Of a stretch of DNA of 64,000 nt, positions 33,775 through 43,331 are shown in pieces; positions within the stretch are counted from its first letter, which is position 1; every line of letters starts with the position of its first letter. The DNA lies in contig NZ_CP031946.1 of the NCBI RefSeq assembly GCF_003443535.1, positions 434,001 to 498,000 on the forward strand, written 5' to 3'. The notes under the pieces are model-generated. The model did not search any database. It was not told where the DNA came from and saw only the letters and a list, made by a program, of their open reading frames with translations. This stretch comes from Ruegeria sp. AD91A. GTDB taxonomy: Bacteria > Pseudomonadota > Alphaproteobacteria > Rhodobacterales > Rhodobacteraceae. The translations under genes and the position numbers were made by a program.

Positions 33775-34240
33775 GTCACTAGTTCTTCTTTTGTTCTGAT
33801 TGCTGTCAAGTAATCTGCCAATCCGTCCTTGAGGGAATTTGCGAAACGTACGGGATGGGCTTCGATCACGTGGGGTCGTCAGGACGGCGCATAAGCACCA
33901 ACCGTGGTAAGACGCCCGCGAGAACGTGCGGGAAAAGCTGACCAAAGCGGCTCTTGAAGGTCGTCTGGGCGACGTGCCGAAATCGGTGCGCAAGTGAGCA
34001 AGGTGGGCGGCATGACTTTCGATGACCTGCTGGGAAAGTTGGAAGTGCTGTCCGACCCTGACCACTACGAACGGGTGTAGAAGGTTCTGCGCAAGAACCA
34101 CCTGCGCGTCTCGCAAAACACAGAAAATTCAACGCATTCAGCGGCGTGCTCCGATGCTCGGACATTCGGTTGATTGAAGCGGTCGTTGGACTACAGAACC
34201 CGGTACGACCGCTCTGAGCCCAAGGTGGACATTCCAGACT
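33775..34240. other. Gene debris, no intact gene
   Basis: About 470 bases hold only short coding-like pieces on the plus strand: a 27-codon piece reading ARENVREKLTKAALEGRLGD (ends at 34000) and a 19-codon piece MTFDDLLGKLEVLSDPDHYE (from about 34013). Both end in stops and look like remains of one or more lost genes. The source family is not recognised. Confidence 0.4.
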
Positions 34241-35962
34241 TCAAGCGTCGGGTACTCCCGCGCGCCGTAACCCTTCCAGAAATCCGTGATGCCGCGAATG
34301 AGTTGCGGGCGGCATGCTGTCAATGACACGCTTTATCGTCAGTCCAGGATAACTGCGCATCAACGCTGCAACTGCCTCGTCGGCCTCTTCACGACGGTCA
34401 GCATTGGCACAAAAGCTGGCTAAGTCACGATAAGCCCACGTGACGCCAGGTCCGGCTGTCAGTCCAAGCTTTACGAGCCGGATCGCGTTTTCAAACTCTC
34501 CGATCTGTCCGTATGCGTAGCCACGCCCAAAGTGAATATTGAAGAGAAACGGGTCACGCGGGCTCAACTCTTCCGCCCTGTCAAACGCTGCAAGACCAGT
34601 TTTTACTTCCTCACGATAGACGTGGTTCCAACCCAGTCGCATCCAGCCCCATGCCGAATTTGGGTCGAGCTCAAGCGCATGCTCCAACAACTGACCAGAC
34701 CGTTCATGATCAAGTCCCGTCATTCCCAATGCCGCTGCAATAGCAACAAGAGACGTTGCGTGATCCCCCGCCAAAAGCAGCGCGGCCTCTGCATCCTCCT
34801 GCGCCTTCCGCCGGGAGACAAGAGGCGTTTCGCTCCACATGTAGGTTGCCTGCTGGGCATAGGCCCAGGCCCTCAATGCTTGCGAACGGAAATCTCCCAG
34901 ATCCAACGCCATGGCCGAACTCAGCAGCTCGATTGCGCGTTCGTTCTCTTCGCGCCGATGTGCCCAGAAATGAGGAAATGCACTCATGTAAAGTTGATGG
35001 GCTTTACGGTCCATAGGTGATACAGCACGAGCGGCAGCAATCTCGGAGGCTCGAATGGAAGGTGAAACAGCCCCTACAACGTGCGAAGCGATTCGGTCCT
35101 GCAAGTCGAAGAGGTCTTCCAGATCATCGTCATAGCGTTGTGACCAGAGGTTGGCGCCGGTTATGGCAGATGCTAACTGGACCGATAACCGTACACGCTT
35201 TCCAGACCGCCGTATCGCGCCGGTGACTACGTATCTAGCGCCAAGTTCGCGCCCAACCGCACGCACGTCTACAACCCGCCCCTTGAAGCTGAAGGCAGAT
35301 TGCCGCGCGATAACAGAGATTTCGCCCACTCTGGACAAGGCATTAGTAATTTCATCTACGACCCCGTCAGCAAAGAACTCATCTTCGCTGCCGATCTCGT
35401 CAAATGGCATTACTACAACTACTGGCAGAATTTCTATCGAAGAAACCAACTGTACGATTGAACCTTGGCCCAGCACCCACGCTTCGATCGGCTCAGGCAG
35501 GTTCTTCACGCGCAGCTCACCAGTGGGTTTTAGCGTTATGTCGAGGCGGTTTTTAACCTGATCCCGTGCCGTCCGTGATAGGCAAAGCCCGCCCACTGGC
35601 GAAATGGTCTCGAGCCGCGCTGCAACGTTGACGGCATCGCCGAGAATGTCGTCGTCCACGGCAACGACATCGCCCACATGAATACCCATCCTAAAGCACA
35701 ACCGCTCGTCTTCGGGACGCTCCGCGTCACGATCTGCCATGGCATCTTGTATTGCAAGGCTTGCGCGAACGGCTTCGACTGGCGAACTGAACTCCGCCAG
35801 AAAACCGTCGCCCATCGTCTTTACGACCCGCCCCCCTGCATTCTCAATCAATGGATCGACGACGTCGGCCCAGACAGCGCTCATCCGGGAAACAACGCCT
35901 TCCTCGTCTATCGCCATCAGGCGCGAATAGGCCGCGAGGTCCGCGGCAACTATGGTCGTCAA
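34241..35962 (-). CDS. Class III adenylate/guanylate cyclase with TPR repeats (paralogue 1)
   Basis: The 573-residue protein has an N-terminal class III cyclase homology domain (about 1-165) with metal aspartates in VAADLAAYSRLM and KTMGDGFLAEF and the NVAARLE motif. A middle region (about 175-300) with VVMPFDEIGSEDEFFADGVVDEI follows, and a C-terminal TPR-like solenoid (about 330-560). It probably makes cyclic AMP. The start is read as TTG at 35960-35962; no ATG is close and the upstream gggag is distant, so the N terminus is uncertain. It is a paralogue of the gene at 56081. Confidence 0.85.
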   Translation of the reverse strand: MTTIVAADLAAYSRLMAIDEEGVVSRMSAVWADVVDPLIENAGGRVVKTMGDGFLAEFSSPVEAVRASLAIQDAMADRDAERPEDERLCFRMGIHVGDVVAVDDDILGDAVNVAARLETISPVGGLCLSRTARDQVKNRLDITLKPTGELRVKNLPEPIEAWVLGQGSIVQLVSSIEILPVVVVMPFDEIGSEDEFFADGVVDEITNALSRVGEISVIARQSAFSFKGRVVDVRAVGRELGARYVVTGAIRRSGKRVRLSVQLASAITGANLWSQRYDDDLEDLFDLQDRIASHVVGAVSPSIRASEIAAARAVSPMDRKAHQLYMSAFPHFWAHRREENERAIELLSSAMALDLGDFRSQALRAWAYAQQATYMWSETPLVSRRKAQEDAEAALLLAGDHATSLVAIAAALGMTGLDHERSGQLLEHALELDPNSAWGWMRLGWNHVYREEVKTGLAAFDRAEELSPRDPFLFNIHFGRGYAYGQIGEFENAIRLVKLGLTAGPGVTWAYRDLASFCANADRREEADEAVAALMRSYPGLTIKRVIDSMPPATHSRHHGFLEGLRRAGVPDA

Positions 35963-36164
35963 TCGCCTGATTGTGTGTTCTCCCGGATTTTCGAAAGCAG
36001 TCTGCTGGGCTGCGGCTTTGAACGCAATGCCTAGACTATTGGCTATGTCCGCTTCGTCCGCATTGCGGTCATTGATGCGCTACGCAGCGAAAGACTGCTT
36101 TGATCCCAAATTGACCAATGCTGCACGATGTATGAGTGATCAATGTAGGTGAGAAAGCGGACAA

Positions 36165-36638
36165 TTAGAGTGCTTCTTCAGCCTCGCGCCCCCGTAACTC
36201 CAATGCAGCTTCATCGGACTGAAGCCACGCCACGCAGCATTCGCCGACCTTATCGATACCAAGCCGTGACCGACCCATCAGGGCGCACTCCCAGACAGTT
36301 GCCACACGCCAGCCCAGATTTGTCAGCGTTTCCCGCTGCACTTCGTCACGCTCCCTGTTGCGATCGATCTTCTGTCGCCAGAACTCCTTTCGTGACTTTG
36401 GCATGCTGAAGAGATGGCAGTCATGGCCATGCCAGAAGCAACCGTGCACAAAAATCACCGCCCGGTATCTCGGGAATACTAGGTCGGGCTTTCCGGGCAG
36501 GTCCTTGCGGTGAAGGCGAAACCGAAACCCCTGTCGGTGCAGGAGTGACCGAAGCTTCAGTTCCGGTTTTGTATCCTTGCTACCGATGCTAGCCATAATC
36601 CGGCTACGGACAGCGGTCGTCACACGATCTGCGCACAT
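36165..36638 (-). CDS. vsr: Very short patch repair endonuclease
   Basis: The 157-residue protein nicks DNA 5' of T in T:G mismatches that arise from 5-methylcytosine deamination. It opens RSRIMASIGSKDTKPELKLR and has the active-site GKPDLVFPRYRAVIFVHGCF followed by WHGHDC. Vsr genes normally sit beside a cytosine methyltransferase, but the neighbours here are a cyclase and a decarboxylase. It may protect a methyltransferase encoded elsewhere or be left over from a lost restriction system. Confidence 0.92.
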   Translation of the reverse strand: MCADRVTTAVRSRIMASIGSKDTKPELKLRSLLHRQGFRFRLHRKDLPGKPDLVFPRYRAVIFVHGCFWHGHDCHLFSMPKSRKEFWRQKIDRNRERDEVQRETLTNLGWRVATVWECALMGRSRLGIDKVGECCVAWLQSDEAALELRGREAEEAL

Positions 36639-36677
36639 GAGTTTTCCCCTCAGCCCAAAATTGCGGGCGCCTTGCGA

Positions 36678-38075
36678 CTAGGAGAGATCCAGAAGCAAGT
36701 CAGCGAGACCGTCGATGACGTTTTCATCCGTCCGGCCATTGGTGACGCAGGCCCGCAAGACGGGCTTGCCCTCATAAACGGCCTTGGAAATCCAGTATCG
36801 ACCGTCTTCGTGAATGGCATCCACATACCGCTGGACGGCATCATGCCCTTCAGGCGGCACCATGCAGCTTACGCCCATTGCCGAGCTGTTGGCGTGTATC
36901 CAGCCACCCTCCTTCAACCGGTTCGTCAACCGGTCGGTCAGGTCGATGGAGCGCTCCACATGGTCGCCATAGCCGCCCCAGCCTGCGGCTCCGAGCGCGA
37001 GAAACAGGCGCAGGCCCACAAACCGCCGGGACCATTGGGTGGAGTTCAGGTAGAAGTCCCTGCTCGCATCGCTCTCGGGCATGTAGCTCGCGGTCACACG
37101 GAAGACCTGGGCGGGAATGTCCGGACGGCTGGTCAGGAACATGCCAGCCCCCATGGTCGTGGCAAACCACTTGTGCGCGTCAATCGTTATGGAGTGCGCA
37201 CGTTCAATTCCTTCCAATGCACTACGGCGGTCGTTACTGGCAATCAGCGCCCCGCCCCAAGCCGCATCCACATGAAACCACATGCCGTATCTCTCGGCGA
37301 GATCGGCCGACGGGTTCAACGGGTCAACCATCCCGGCATTGGTCGTACCGGCAGTGGCGACGACCAGAACCGGAACACACCCAGCCTCAAGGTCAGCCGC
37401 AATCGAAGCTTCCAGGGCCGCGACGCTCATCTGGCCCTTGCCGTCGGTGGCGATAAGGCGTACTGCGCTGCGCCCGATCCCGGCGGAGTGGGCCATCTTT
37501 AGCCACGCGAGATGGCTCTCTTTCGAGACATAGACAGTCGGCTGGCCATTAAACACACCGACCCCTTCATCGCTGTATTCCGGGCATTTGGCCTGAAGCG
37601 CACAAAGGACAGCCGCCGAGTTGGCCTCGGCCCCGCCGCTGGTGAAGTGGCCGCCTGATCCCGCTGGAAGCCCCGCACGGCGGGCCACTTCGTTGATGAC
37701 GTGCTGTTCGATCTCAACGGCGGCCGGAGCATGCGAATAAACGCAAATCTGGTGGTTGAAGGCCGAGGCAATGCGGTCCGCACATTCCGACGCAAAAGTT
37801 GGGGCCGGATTGAACAGGCCAAGATAACCGGGATGGGTCATCTGAACACCGCCGGTGTCCAGCTCATCCATCACCCAATCCATTAGGGGTTCCAGGTCTT
37901 CGGCCTCGTCAAACCGCTTTCGCCCGAGCTCGCTCAGCCATTCCGTAGATGGTTCATCGGCATTTGCCTTGCGGCTTGAAAAGTTCCGGCGAACAATGTC
38001 CAGCTTTGCCGTCAGGGCATTCTCAGCGGCAACCAGCTCGTCAAAACCGGGGAACAGGGCATCACGTCCGCGCAT
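36678..38075 (-). CDS. Pyridoxal-phosphate-dependent aspartate/aromatic amino acid decarboxylase family
   Basis: The 465-residue group II decarboxylase has the PLP Lys in TIDAHKWFATTMGAGMFL and the conserved Asp in FHVDAAWGGALI, plus the N-terminal HPGYLGLFNPAP and the GGAEANSAAV segment. It should remove CO2 from an aromatic or acidic amino acid to give an amine; the substrate cannot be told. A gtaggagagtgag Shine-Dalgarno precedes the ATG. Length is normal. No transporter is adjacent. Confidence 0.88.
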   Translation of the reverse strand: MRGRDALFPGFDELVAAENALTAKLDIVRRNFSSRKANADEPSTEWLSELGRKRFDEAEDLEPLMDWVMDELDTGGVQMTHPGYLGLFNPAPTFASECADRIASAFNHQICVYSHAPAAVEIEQHVINEVARRAGLPAGSGGHFTSGGAEANSAAVLCALQAKCPEYSDEGVGVFNGQPTVYVSKESHLAWLKMAHSAGIGRSAVRLIATDGKGQMSVAALEASIAADLEAGCVPVLVVATAGTTNAGMVDPLNPSADLAERYGMWFHVDAAWGGALIASNDRRSALEGIERAHSITIDAHKWFATTMGAGMFLTSRPDIPAQVFRVTASYMPESDASRDFYLNSTQWSRRFVGLRLFLALGAAGWGGYGDHVERSIDLTDRLTNRLKEGGWIHANSSAMGVSCMVPPEGHDAVQRYVDAIHEDGRYWISKAVYEGKPVLRACVTNGRTDENVIDGLADLLLDLS

Positions 38076-38413
38076 CTCACTCTCCTACTTGAATTCCTGC
38101 ACCTGTAACTACACGAGCGCGGCACTGTTTCGACCCGAAACATGCGCTTTGCGAGCGAGGCCGAAATAAGCGGCACGCCAAAGCCCGACCGAGGCTTGTC
38201 CTGCACAGGGCGAACCGCGTTTGATACAACCACTAAAGAGCCATTGCAGACGGAACCGACAGATTAGGCCATCAGAATAAGTGAAGGTTCCATCGAACAT
38301 TCCGGAGAAAACATCGCGGGGTTTCGAAAGCGCAAGAAACGTTGATCCATCCAACTTGTTTGACACTGTGAGTTAGCACTAAAGTTCGCTAAATGAGACG
38401 CTAGGAGAACCGG
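38076..38413. other. Intergenic control region between divergent genes
   Basis: About 340 bases between the decarboxylase and the alpha/beta hydrolase. ttgaca at about 38360 and an inverted repeat ttagc-N10-gctaa (38373-38392) just before the hydrolase ATG suggest a promoter with an operator. No gene-like opening of note is seen. Confidence 0.35.
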
Positions 38414-39184
38414 ATGGTTGAAACAGCATCGGAACGACCTGACCAAACTGTGGGTAATTGCCCCGTAATTCTATGCATTGGAGGCTTTGGCGACAACGCA
38501 AGCATGTTCGAAGGTCTGGCTGACACCCATATTGCTGAAAACTATCGATTGCTGCCCTTCAATCTCCCGGGATTTGGAGCGCCACCGCTATCAGGTAGAA
38601 CCACCCTCAGTGCTCTTGCCCAGTTTGTTGCAGATCGGGCGAACGAGTGTGAGGCTGAAATCATCTTGGCACATTCGGTTGCTTCGATCATCGCATCGCT
38701 CGCTGCCGGGAAACCCGGATGCTCCCTCACGACAATCCTTTCATTGGAGGAGAATATAACGGCGGACGACGCGTATTTCTCAGGGACAGCAGCCGACTAT
38801 GATGACCCAGCTTCATTTCGAAGAGCATTTCTCGACCGGCTGGACGAAATGTCCACGACAGCACCGATCATACATCGATATCGACAGGCTGTATCGGAAG
38901 CTAATCCGGTGGCACTATGGCAGCTTGGTGCAGATGCGAGACGTTTCTCCGCGAAATATGAGCCCGGAATGGTTTTGCAAAACGCTGCAATGGTGACCTA
39001 TCTCTACAATCCCGAAAACTGCCCGAAAACCACTATCGAATGGCTTAGTGAAAACCCGATGGATCGGATCGTTCTCGATAACGCCACCCATTGGGCGAGT
39101 GTCGATCAGCCCGAATTGCTCGCTGACAAAATATTACTGGCGTTGAGTTTCACCGAAAAGCGGTCACTCAACGCGCGTACATGA
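38414..39184 (+). CDS. Alpha/beta hydrolase
   Basis: The 256-residue protein has an alpha/beta-hydrolase fold: the oxyanion-type ILCIGGFGDNASMFEGL, the nucleophile strand IILAHSVASIIAS (AHSVA in place of the usual GHSxG), and a C-terminal His in VLDNATHWASVDQPE. Both Gly of the nucleophile elbow are Ala, which is unusual but tolerated in some members. It starts after taggagaaccgg and ends 10 bases before the left end of IS copy 1, apparently intact. Confidence 0.7.
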   Translation: MVETASERPDQTVGNCPVILCIGGFGDNASMFEGLADTHIAENYRLLPFNLPGFGAPPLSGRTTLSALAQFVADRANECEAEIILAHSVASIIASLAAGKPGCSLTTILSLEENITADDAYFSGTAADYDDPASFRRAFLDRLDEMSTTAPIIHRYRQAVSEANPVALWQLGADARRFSAKYEPGMVLQNAAMVTYLYNPENCPKTTIEWLSENPMDRIVLDNATHWASVDQPELLADKILLALSFTEKRSLNART

Positions 39185-39194
39185 ATGTCTGTTC

Positions 39195-40012
39195 GGTCTT
39201 GTCAGAAGAACTTTGCTTGAGCGGGGCAGGGCGGGTGCATAGCATTTAGGAATGACCAAACCTGCCACCTTCAAGTACTTCAAAACCAGTCCTGAGATCA
39301 TCCGCTTGGCGGTGATGCTGTATATTCGGTTTCCACTCTCGCTTCGGAATGTCGAAGATCTGCTGCATGAGCGAGGCATCGACGTGAGCCACGAAACTGT
39401 CCGATATTGGTGGAACAGGTTTGGCCCAATGTTTGCTGCCGAGATCAGACGAAAGCGTGTTCAGCAACTCCGAGCCTTTTCAAAATGGAAGTGGCACGTG
39501 GACGAGGTCTTTGTGAAGGTGAATGGCAAACGCCACTATCTCTGGCGTGCGGTCGATCACGAAGGTGAAGTGCTGGAAGCGATTGTTACCAAACGCCGAA
39601 ACAAAGCTGCAGCGTTGAAATTTCTTAAGAAATTAGTGAAACGCCACGGCCAAGCTGAAGAAGTAGTCACAGATCGCGTCGCATCCTACAAGGCTGCGCT
39701 CAGAGATTTGGGCGCTCTGGAAAAACAGCAGACGGGCAGGTGGCTTAACAACCGGGTTGAGAATTCGCACCTGCCGTTTCGACGACGCGAACGCGCTATG
39801 CAACGTTTCAGGCGCATGCGAAGTTTACAGAAATTCGCTTCCGTCCATTCCTCCGTATACAACCACTTCAACCAGGAAAGATCGCTAGCCAGCCGAGACA
39901 CCTTCAAGCTGACCCGCGCCGCCGCACTTAGCGAGTGGCGTCAACTTTGTTCCGGATAGGTTCACGGTTTCTGCGGCAAACTGAGACTGGTTCGAATTCG
40001 TCTGACAGCACC
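39195..40012 (+). mobile_element. IS6-family insertion sequence, copy 1 (complete, 818 bases)
   Basis: The ends are ggtcttgtcagaag (left) and its imperfect inverse ctgacagcacc (right), enclosing one transposase gene. No eight-base target duplication is visible. Its right end abuts the internal part of a second, divergent IS6 transposase, which marks an IS-mediated deletion. It lies in the same orientation as the copies at 47510 and 58991. Confidence 0.85.
39252..39959 (+). CDS. IS6-family transposase (IS copy 1)
   Basis: The 235-residue DDE transposase has FKYFKTSPEIIRLAVMLYIR and an N-terminal zinc/HTH region, then the catalytic residues in WHVDEVFVKVNG, VVTDRVASYK and NNRVENSHLPFRRRE. It catalyses replicative transposition that forms cointegrates. 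It is full length and appears intact, unlike the frameshifted copy at 59048, to which it is most similar. Confidence 0.95.
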   Translation: MTKPATFKYFKTSPEIIRLAVMLYIRFPLSLRNVEDLLHERGIDVSHETVRYWWNRFGPMFAAEIRRKRVQQLRAFSKWKWHVDEVFVKVNGKRHYLWRAVDHEGEVLEAIVTKRRNKAAALKFLKKLVKRHGQAEEVVTDRVASYKAALRDLGALEKQQTGRWLNNRVENSHLPFRRRERAMQRFRRMRSLQKFASVHSSVYNHFNQERSLASRDTFKLTRAAALSEWRQLCSG

Positions 40013-40402
40013 GTGCTGGAAAGTTATGTGACCAAGCGCCGTGACCGCAAAGCTGCGTTGAAATTCCTCAGAAAATCAATGAAACGCGACGGTCAACCTG
40101 AATCCATCGTGACAGACAAACTGCGGTCTTATGGCGCGGCGATGAGAGTTGTCGGGAACGGTAGTCGGCAAGAGACCGGCCGCTGGCTGAACAATCGGGC
40201 CGAGAATTCCCATCTGCCATTTCGACGACGAGAACGTGCGATGCTCCGCTTCAGGCAAATGCGATGTTTGCAGAAGTTCGCCGCAGTTCATTCTTCCGTC
40301 CACAACCATTTCAATCAGGAGCGATCTCTCACCAGCCGAGACACCTTCAAGCTGACACGCACCGCCGCTCTTGCCGAGTGGCGCGAACTTGGTGCGGCTT
40401 AA
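40013..40402 (+). pseudogene. IS6-family transposase, N-terminal half missing (IS copy 2)
   Basis: The frame reads VLESYVTKRRDRKAALKFLR to the end and keeps the second catalytic Asp (VTDKLRSYG) and the Glu region (NNRAENSHLPFRRRE), but lacks the DNA-binding part and first catalytic Asp. It cannot work as a transposase. Confidence 0.9.
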
Positions 40403-40455
40403 AGGGCAGTTCTATTGGCCTAGCTGAGACTGGTTCGAATTTGTCTGACAGCGCC
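40013..40455 (+). mobile_element. IS6-family insertion sequence, copy 2, left part deleted
   Basis: Only the right half remains, beginning in the middle of a transposase and ending with an IS6 right end (ctgacagcgcc). It is more like the copy at 47510 than like copy 1. Copy 1 joins it exactly at the break, as expected for adjacent deletion by an IS6 element. Confidence 0.85.
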
Positions 40456-40464
40456 CCTGACATG

Positions 40465-41127
40465 CTAACGCAATGCCCGTCGGCTCTTGAGCGGTTCCTT
40501 GGCCACTGCAGCGCGTTGCAGAAAGAGCAGCTCGCCCAACATCTCGCGGACCGCTGCTTTTGAAGGGGTAGGTTCCAGAAAGTCAAACAGACGCAACAAG
40601 TTTGCCGGGTGTTTTAAGACCAATGCTGCCAAACGCTCTTTCGCGGTATCGACTTCATAGGCTGCAATCATTTGCGCCGCGGCTTGCGTTGGGGTTAGCA
40701 GAGCATAATCTTGTGGCCGCATGGATGTTTCTCGCAGCGCGTCAAACGGCGATGCACCAAGCGCCCGGAATTTCGGCATATGAATGCGTATGTCAGCAGC
40801 GCAGTTCTCAATCACCGAACCGGATCGCTGAAAATATTCGAAAGGGGCGTGTTTTTTCAATGCGCGCCTTCGCATCGGGGCGGACAACATATCAAGATCT
40901 GCACGATCGTAGTGCAAATCGTCAAAGACGGAGATCAACCGCAGTCCCGCGTCGGCTACCATCAAGTAGGGATCGGCGTTCAGTACCGCGACCATGTCGG
41001 CAGAGTTTGCATGCTGCTTTGCGGCATCATAACGTACAGCCGCGTAAGTCTTCCGATCAAAAAGACGTTTAAGTTGATCTATCATAAAGTCGAATCCTTC
41101 ATTCGCTTCGACGCGACGATCCTTCAC
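40465..41127 (-). CDS. Protein of unknown function, 220 codons
   Basis: A 220-residue soluble, helix-rich protein (FDDLHYDRADLDMLSAPMRRR, then KERLAALVLKHPANLLRLFD) with no membrane span and no recognised family. An internal ATG at about 41085 (MIDQLKRLF) is an alternative start. It ends 10 bases from the IS copy 2 right end. It is accessory cargo. Confidence 0.6.
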   Translation of the reverse strand: MKDRRVEANEGFDFMIDQLKRLFDRKTYAAVRYDAAKQHANSADMVAVLNADPYLMVADAGLRLISVFDDLHYDRADLDMLSAPMRRRALKKHAPFEYFQRSGSVIENCAADIRIHMPKFRALGASPFDALRETSMRPQDYALLTPTQAAAQMIAAYEVDTAKERLAALVLKHPANLLRLFDFLEPTPSKAAVREMLGELLFLQRAAVAKEPLKSRRALR

Positions 41128-41210
41128 TAGTCGTCGCAGGCAAACAGATAGGCTTTACGAGGTGCAAAAAAAACCTAACTGCTGAGTAGGAATGCTCAGG
41201 TAAAGCTATC

Positions 41211-41444
41211 ATGCTTCAAGACAAGAAATCAGAAACCGATGCCGAGCGGCGAAAGGCGCTGCTGCGGCGCTTGTTATCTGACCTGAGCCGGTCCAATCCC
41301 GAACTCTACTATCAGTCGACGAGCCAGATTTCTCGGTTGCTGAAGGATCATATTTCTGATGGCAAATCGCTAAACGGAGAAGAACGCAAACTTATGGAAC
41401 CGCTCACCTGCCGCGACATCGAAGTCCTCCTTAGTCTACATTAG
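41211..41444 (+). CDS. Small protein of unknown function
   Basis: A 77-residue, charged helical protein (RRKALLRRLLSDLSRSNPEL, then LMEPLTCRDIEVLLSLH). It is divergent from the 220-residue gene with about 80 bases between them. Upstream aggtaaagctatc is a weak ribosome-binding site. No family is recognised. Confidence 0.5.
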   Translation: MLQDKKSETDAERRKALLRRLLSDLSRSNPELYYQSTSQISRLLKDHISDGKSLNGEERKLMEPLTCRDIEVLLSLH

Positions 41445-41876
41445 CGACAGAAGTCCCAGTCTTTCATTTTGACGCGCAAATAATCACAAACGCGGAAAAA
41501 CAGTCGTTCGCTCATCTTACAGTATCAGTCAAGTTGAGCGCGAAACCTCCTTGCGGCGACGCAGCGCGGCGCACCCTATCTCAATTTCGAGAGGCGACAT
41601 TGCGACTTCTGCGATGATCTTGTCCCTTTAGTTACTTGGCTTGACTGGCCGACATTAACCTGTCTGAATTGGTTGTATGCAAGAATCGTAACTGCCGCCG
41701 GCTTCGAGCCCAAAGCGGTCGGTAGAACCCGTAGTCCATCCACGAGATTTTGCCCTTTGGAGCGCACGTCAGGTGATTTCCTCTTTTGCGCAGCACGTCG
41801 CCTGACATGGTAATCATTTATTGTTTGGTCGAACAGGCGCATGCTACTCGTAAGAAAGTCGGGGGAGGAAACTATC
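41445..41876. other. Intergenic stretch before the amidohydrolase
   Basis: About 430 bases with no convincing gene. The minus strand has an opening that reads into the amidohydrolase antisense and is rejected. The final gggggaggaaactatc is the ribosome-binding site for the next gene. No terminator is obvious. Confidence 0.35.
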
Positions 41877-43331
41877 ATGGCCAATTCAAAATCAGGTTTT
41901 CTGGTCGCTCTTGCAGCCAGCGTTTCGCTAACAGCATTGGAGGCCGCTGCGCAGTCGGACATTTCCAGTGCATATGCGCCCGGCGAATTGCCTGCGATGA
42001 TTTTCGACGCAGAGCGGCCTGAGAAAACGCTTATTACAAACATCAACATCTTCGATGGCGTTAACGATGGCTTGAAAGCAGGAAGCGTGCTTATCGAAGG
42101 CAGCCTAATCAGTGAGATTTCAGAGGGAACCATCGATGCACCGGATGCTGTTGTAATCGATGGCGGTGGCCGCACTCTCATGCCGGGTATGATAGATGGC
42201 CATGCTCATGTCATGATCAACGATGATTTCGGGCCAGTAGAGCGCGACCTCGACATTACTGACATCAGCTACAACGCGGTCATCGTTTCTGAACGTTTTG
42301 TCAGAGATGGGTTCACTACCGTGAGGGACATGGGAGGTCCTGCTTTTGGCTTGGCCAGAGCAATCAATTTAGGTCGCGTAGTCGGCCCGCGCTTGTATCC
42401 ATCTGGCGCTTTTATCTCGCAGACTTCTGGCCATGGTGATTTCCGTGACCGCGCTGATGCAGGTTTTTCGATTAAGGATGCCGGCGACCTGTCGAATTTT
42501 GAACGCATGGGTATTGGTAATGTCGTAGACGGAGTTCCCGAGGCTCTGAAGGCCACGCGCTTGAACCTGCGTAACGGCGCCACACAGATCAAGATCATGG
42601 GCGGCGGCGGGGGCTCATCGCGCTTTGACCCAATCGACACGACGCAATTTACCGAAAATGAAATCTGCGCAATTACCGGCGCGGCGGCGGATTGGGGAAC
42701 ATACGTCGCGGCACATACCTTCACTGACCGCGCCGTTAACCGACTTCTTGATTGCGGCGTCAAAACTTTTGAACACGGGTTCTTCATTTCCGAAGAGACC
42801 ATGCAGCGTATCGCAGCGGAAGGCGGGTATATGGTTCCGCAAATGTGGGGTATATCGCCTGACCTTGCACGCAACCCTCTTATGCCAGCAGACAAAATCC
42901 CGATGGTGGAAGAACTCGGCAAACAGTACGCTGATTTTGGGCGCAACCTTCTCAAGAACGGCGTCAAAGTCGTCTTTGCCTCTGACTACGTCGGCAAGTT
43001 CGCCGATGCAGAACGAGCGCGACGCTATGAAATCTGGTGGCGAACACAGACATTTGACAGCAATTTTGAAGTGTTGAAACAGTTGACTTCGACCGCTGGG
43101 GAAATGATCGCCATGTCAGGACCAAGGAACCCATATCAGGATGGCAAGCTAGGTGTGATCGAGGCTGGAGCATACGCTGATCTTATCCTGGTGGATGGAA
43201 ATCCGCTTGAGGACATCACCGTAATTGGCGGTACTGATCAGTGGTTCGACGCACCAGAGGAATGGGAACCAATCGACACGATTGATTTCGTCATGCTCAA
43301 TGGGGCGGTGTATGTGAACGAACTGGATTAG
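41877..43331 (+). CDS. Periplasmic amidohydrolase family protein
   Basis: The 484-residue metal-dependent hydrolase has a signal peptide (about 1-24, ending AAAQ) and motifs of the amidohydrolase superfamily: MIDGHAHVMIND (metal HxH), the carboxylated Lys in QIKIMGGGGGSS, HTFTDRAVNRLL, FEHGFFI and the metal Asp in FASDYVGKFAD. It should hydrolyse an amide or related bond outside the cytoplasm (prolidase/imidazolonepropionase-like group). The start at 41877 has a strong gggggagga Shine-Dalgarno. It may work with the following sulfatase. Confidence 0.87.
   Translation: MANSKSGFLVALAASVSLTALEAAAQSDISSAYAPGELPAMIFDAERPEKTLITNINIFDGVNDGLKAGSVLIEGSLISEISEGTIDAPDAVVIDGGGRTLMPGMIDGHAHVMINDDFGPVERDLDITDISYNAVIVSERFVRDGFTTVRDMGGPAFGLARAINLGRVVGPRLYPSGAFISQTSGHGDFRDRADAGFSIKDAGDLSNFERMGIGNVVDGVPEALKATRLNLRNGATQIKIMGGGGGSSRFDPIDTTQFTENEICAITGAAADWGTYVAAHTFTDRAVNRLLDCGVKTFEHGFFISEETMQRIAAEGGYMVPQMWGISPDLARNPLMPADKIPMVEELGKQYADFGRNLLKNGVKVVFASDYVGKFADAERARRYEIWWRTQTFDSNFEVLKQLTSTAGEMIAMSGPRNPYQDGKLGVIEAGAYADLILVDGNPLEDITVIGGTDQWFDAPEEWEPIDTIDFVMLNGAVYVNELD

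Noticed and set aside
22393..34240. CRISPR array in the accessory DNA
   Set aside because: Repeats seen are two or three copies with irregular spacing, not a regular array; no cas genes.
39187..40020. Eight-base target duplication around IS copy 1
   Set aside because: The flanks gtctgttc and gtgctgga do not match; the right flank is inside another IS.
41576..42181. 201-codon minus-strand opening across the amidohydrolase start
   Set aside because: Mostly antisense to the well-supported amidohydrolase gene; composition is typical of a shadow frame.
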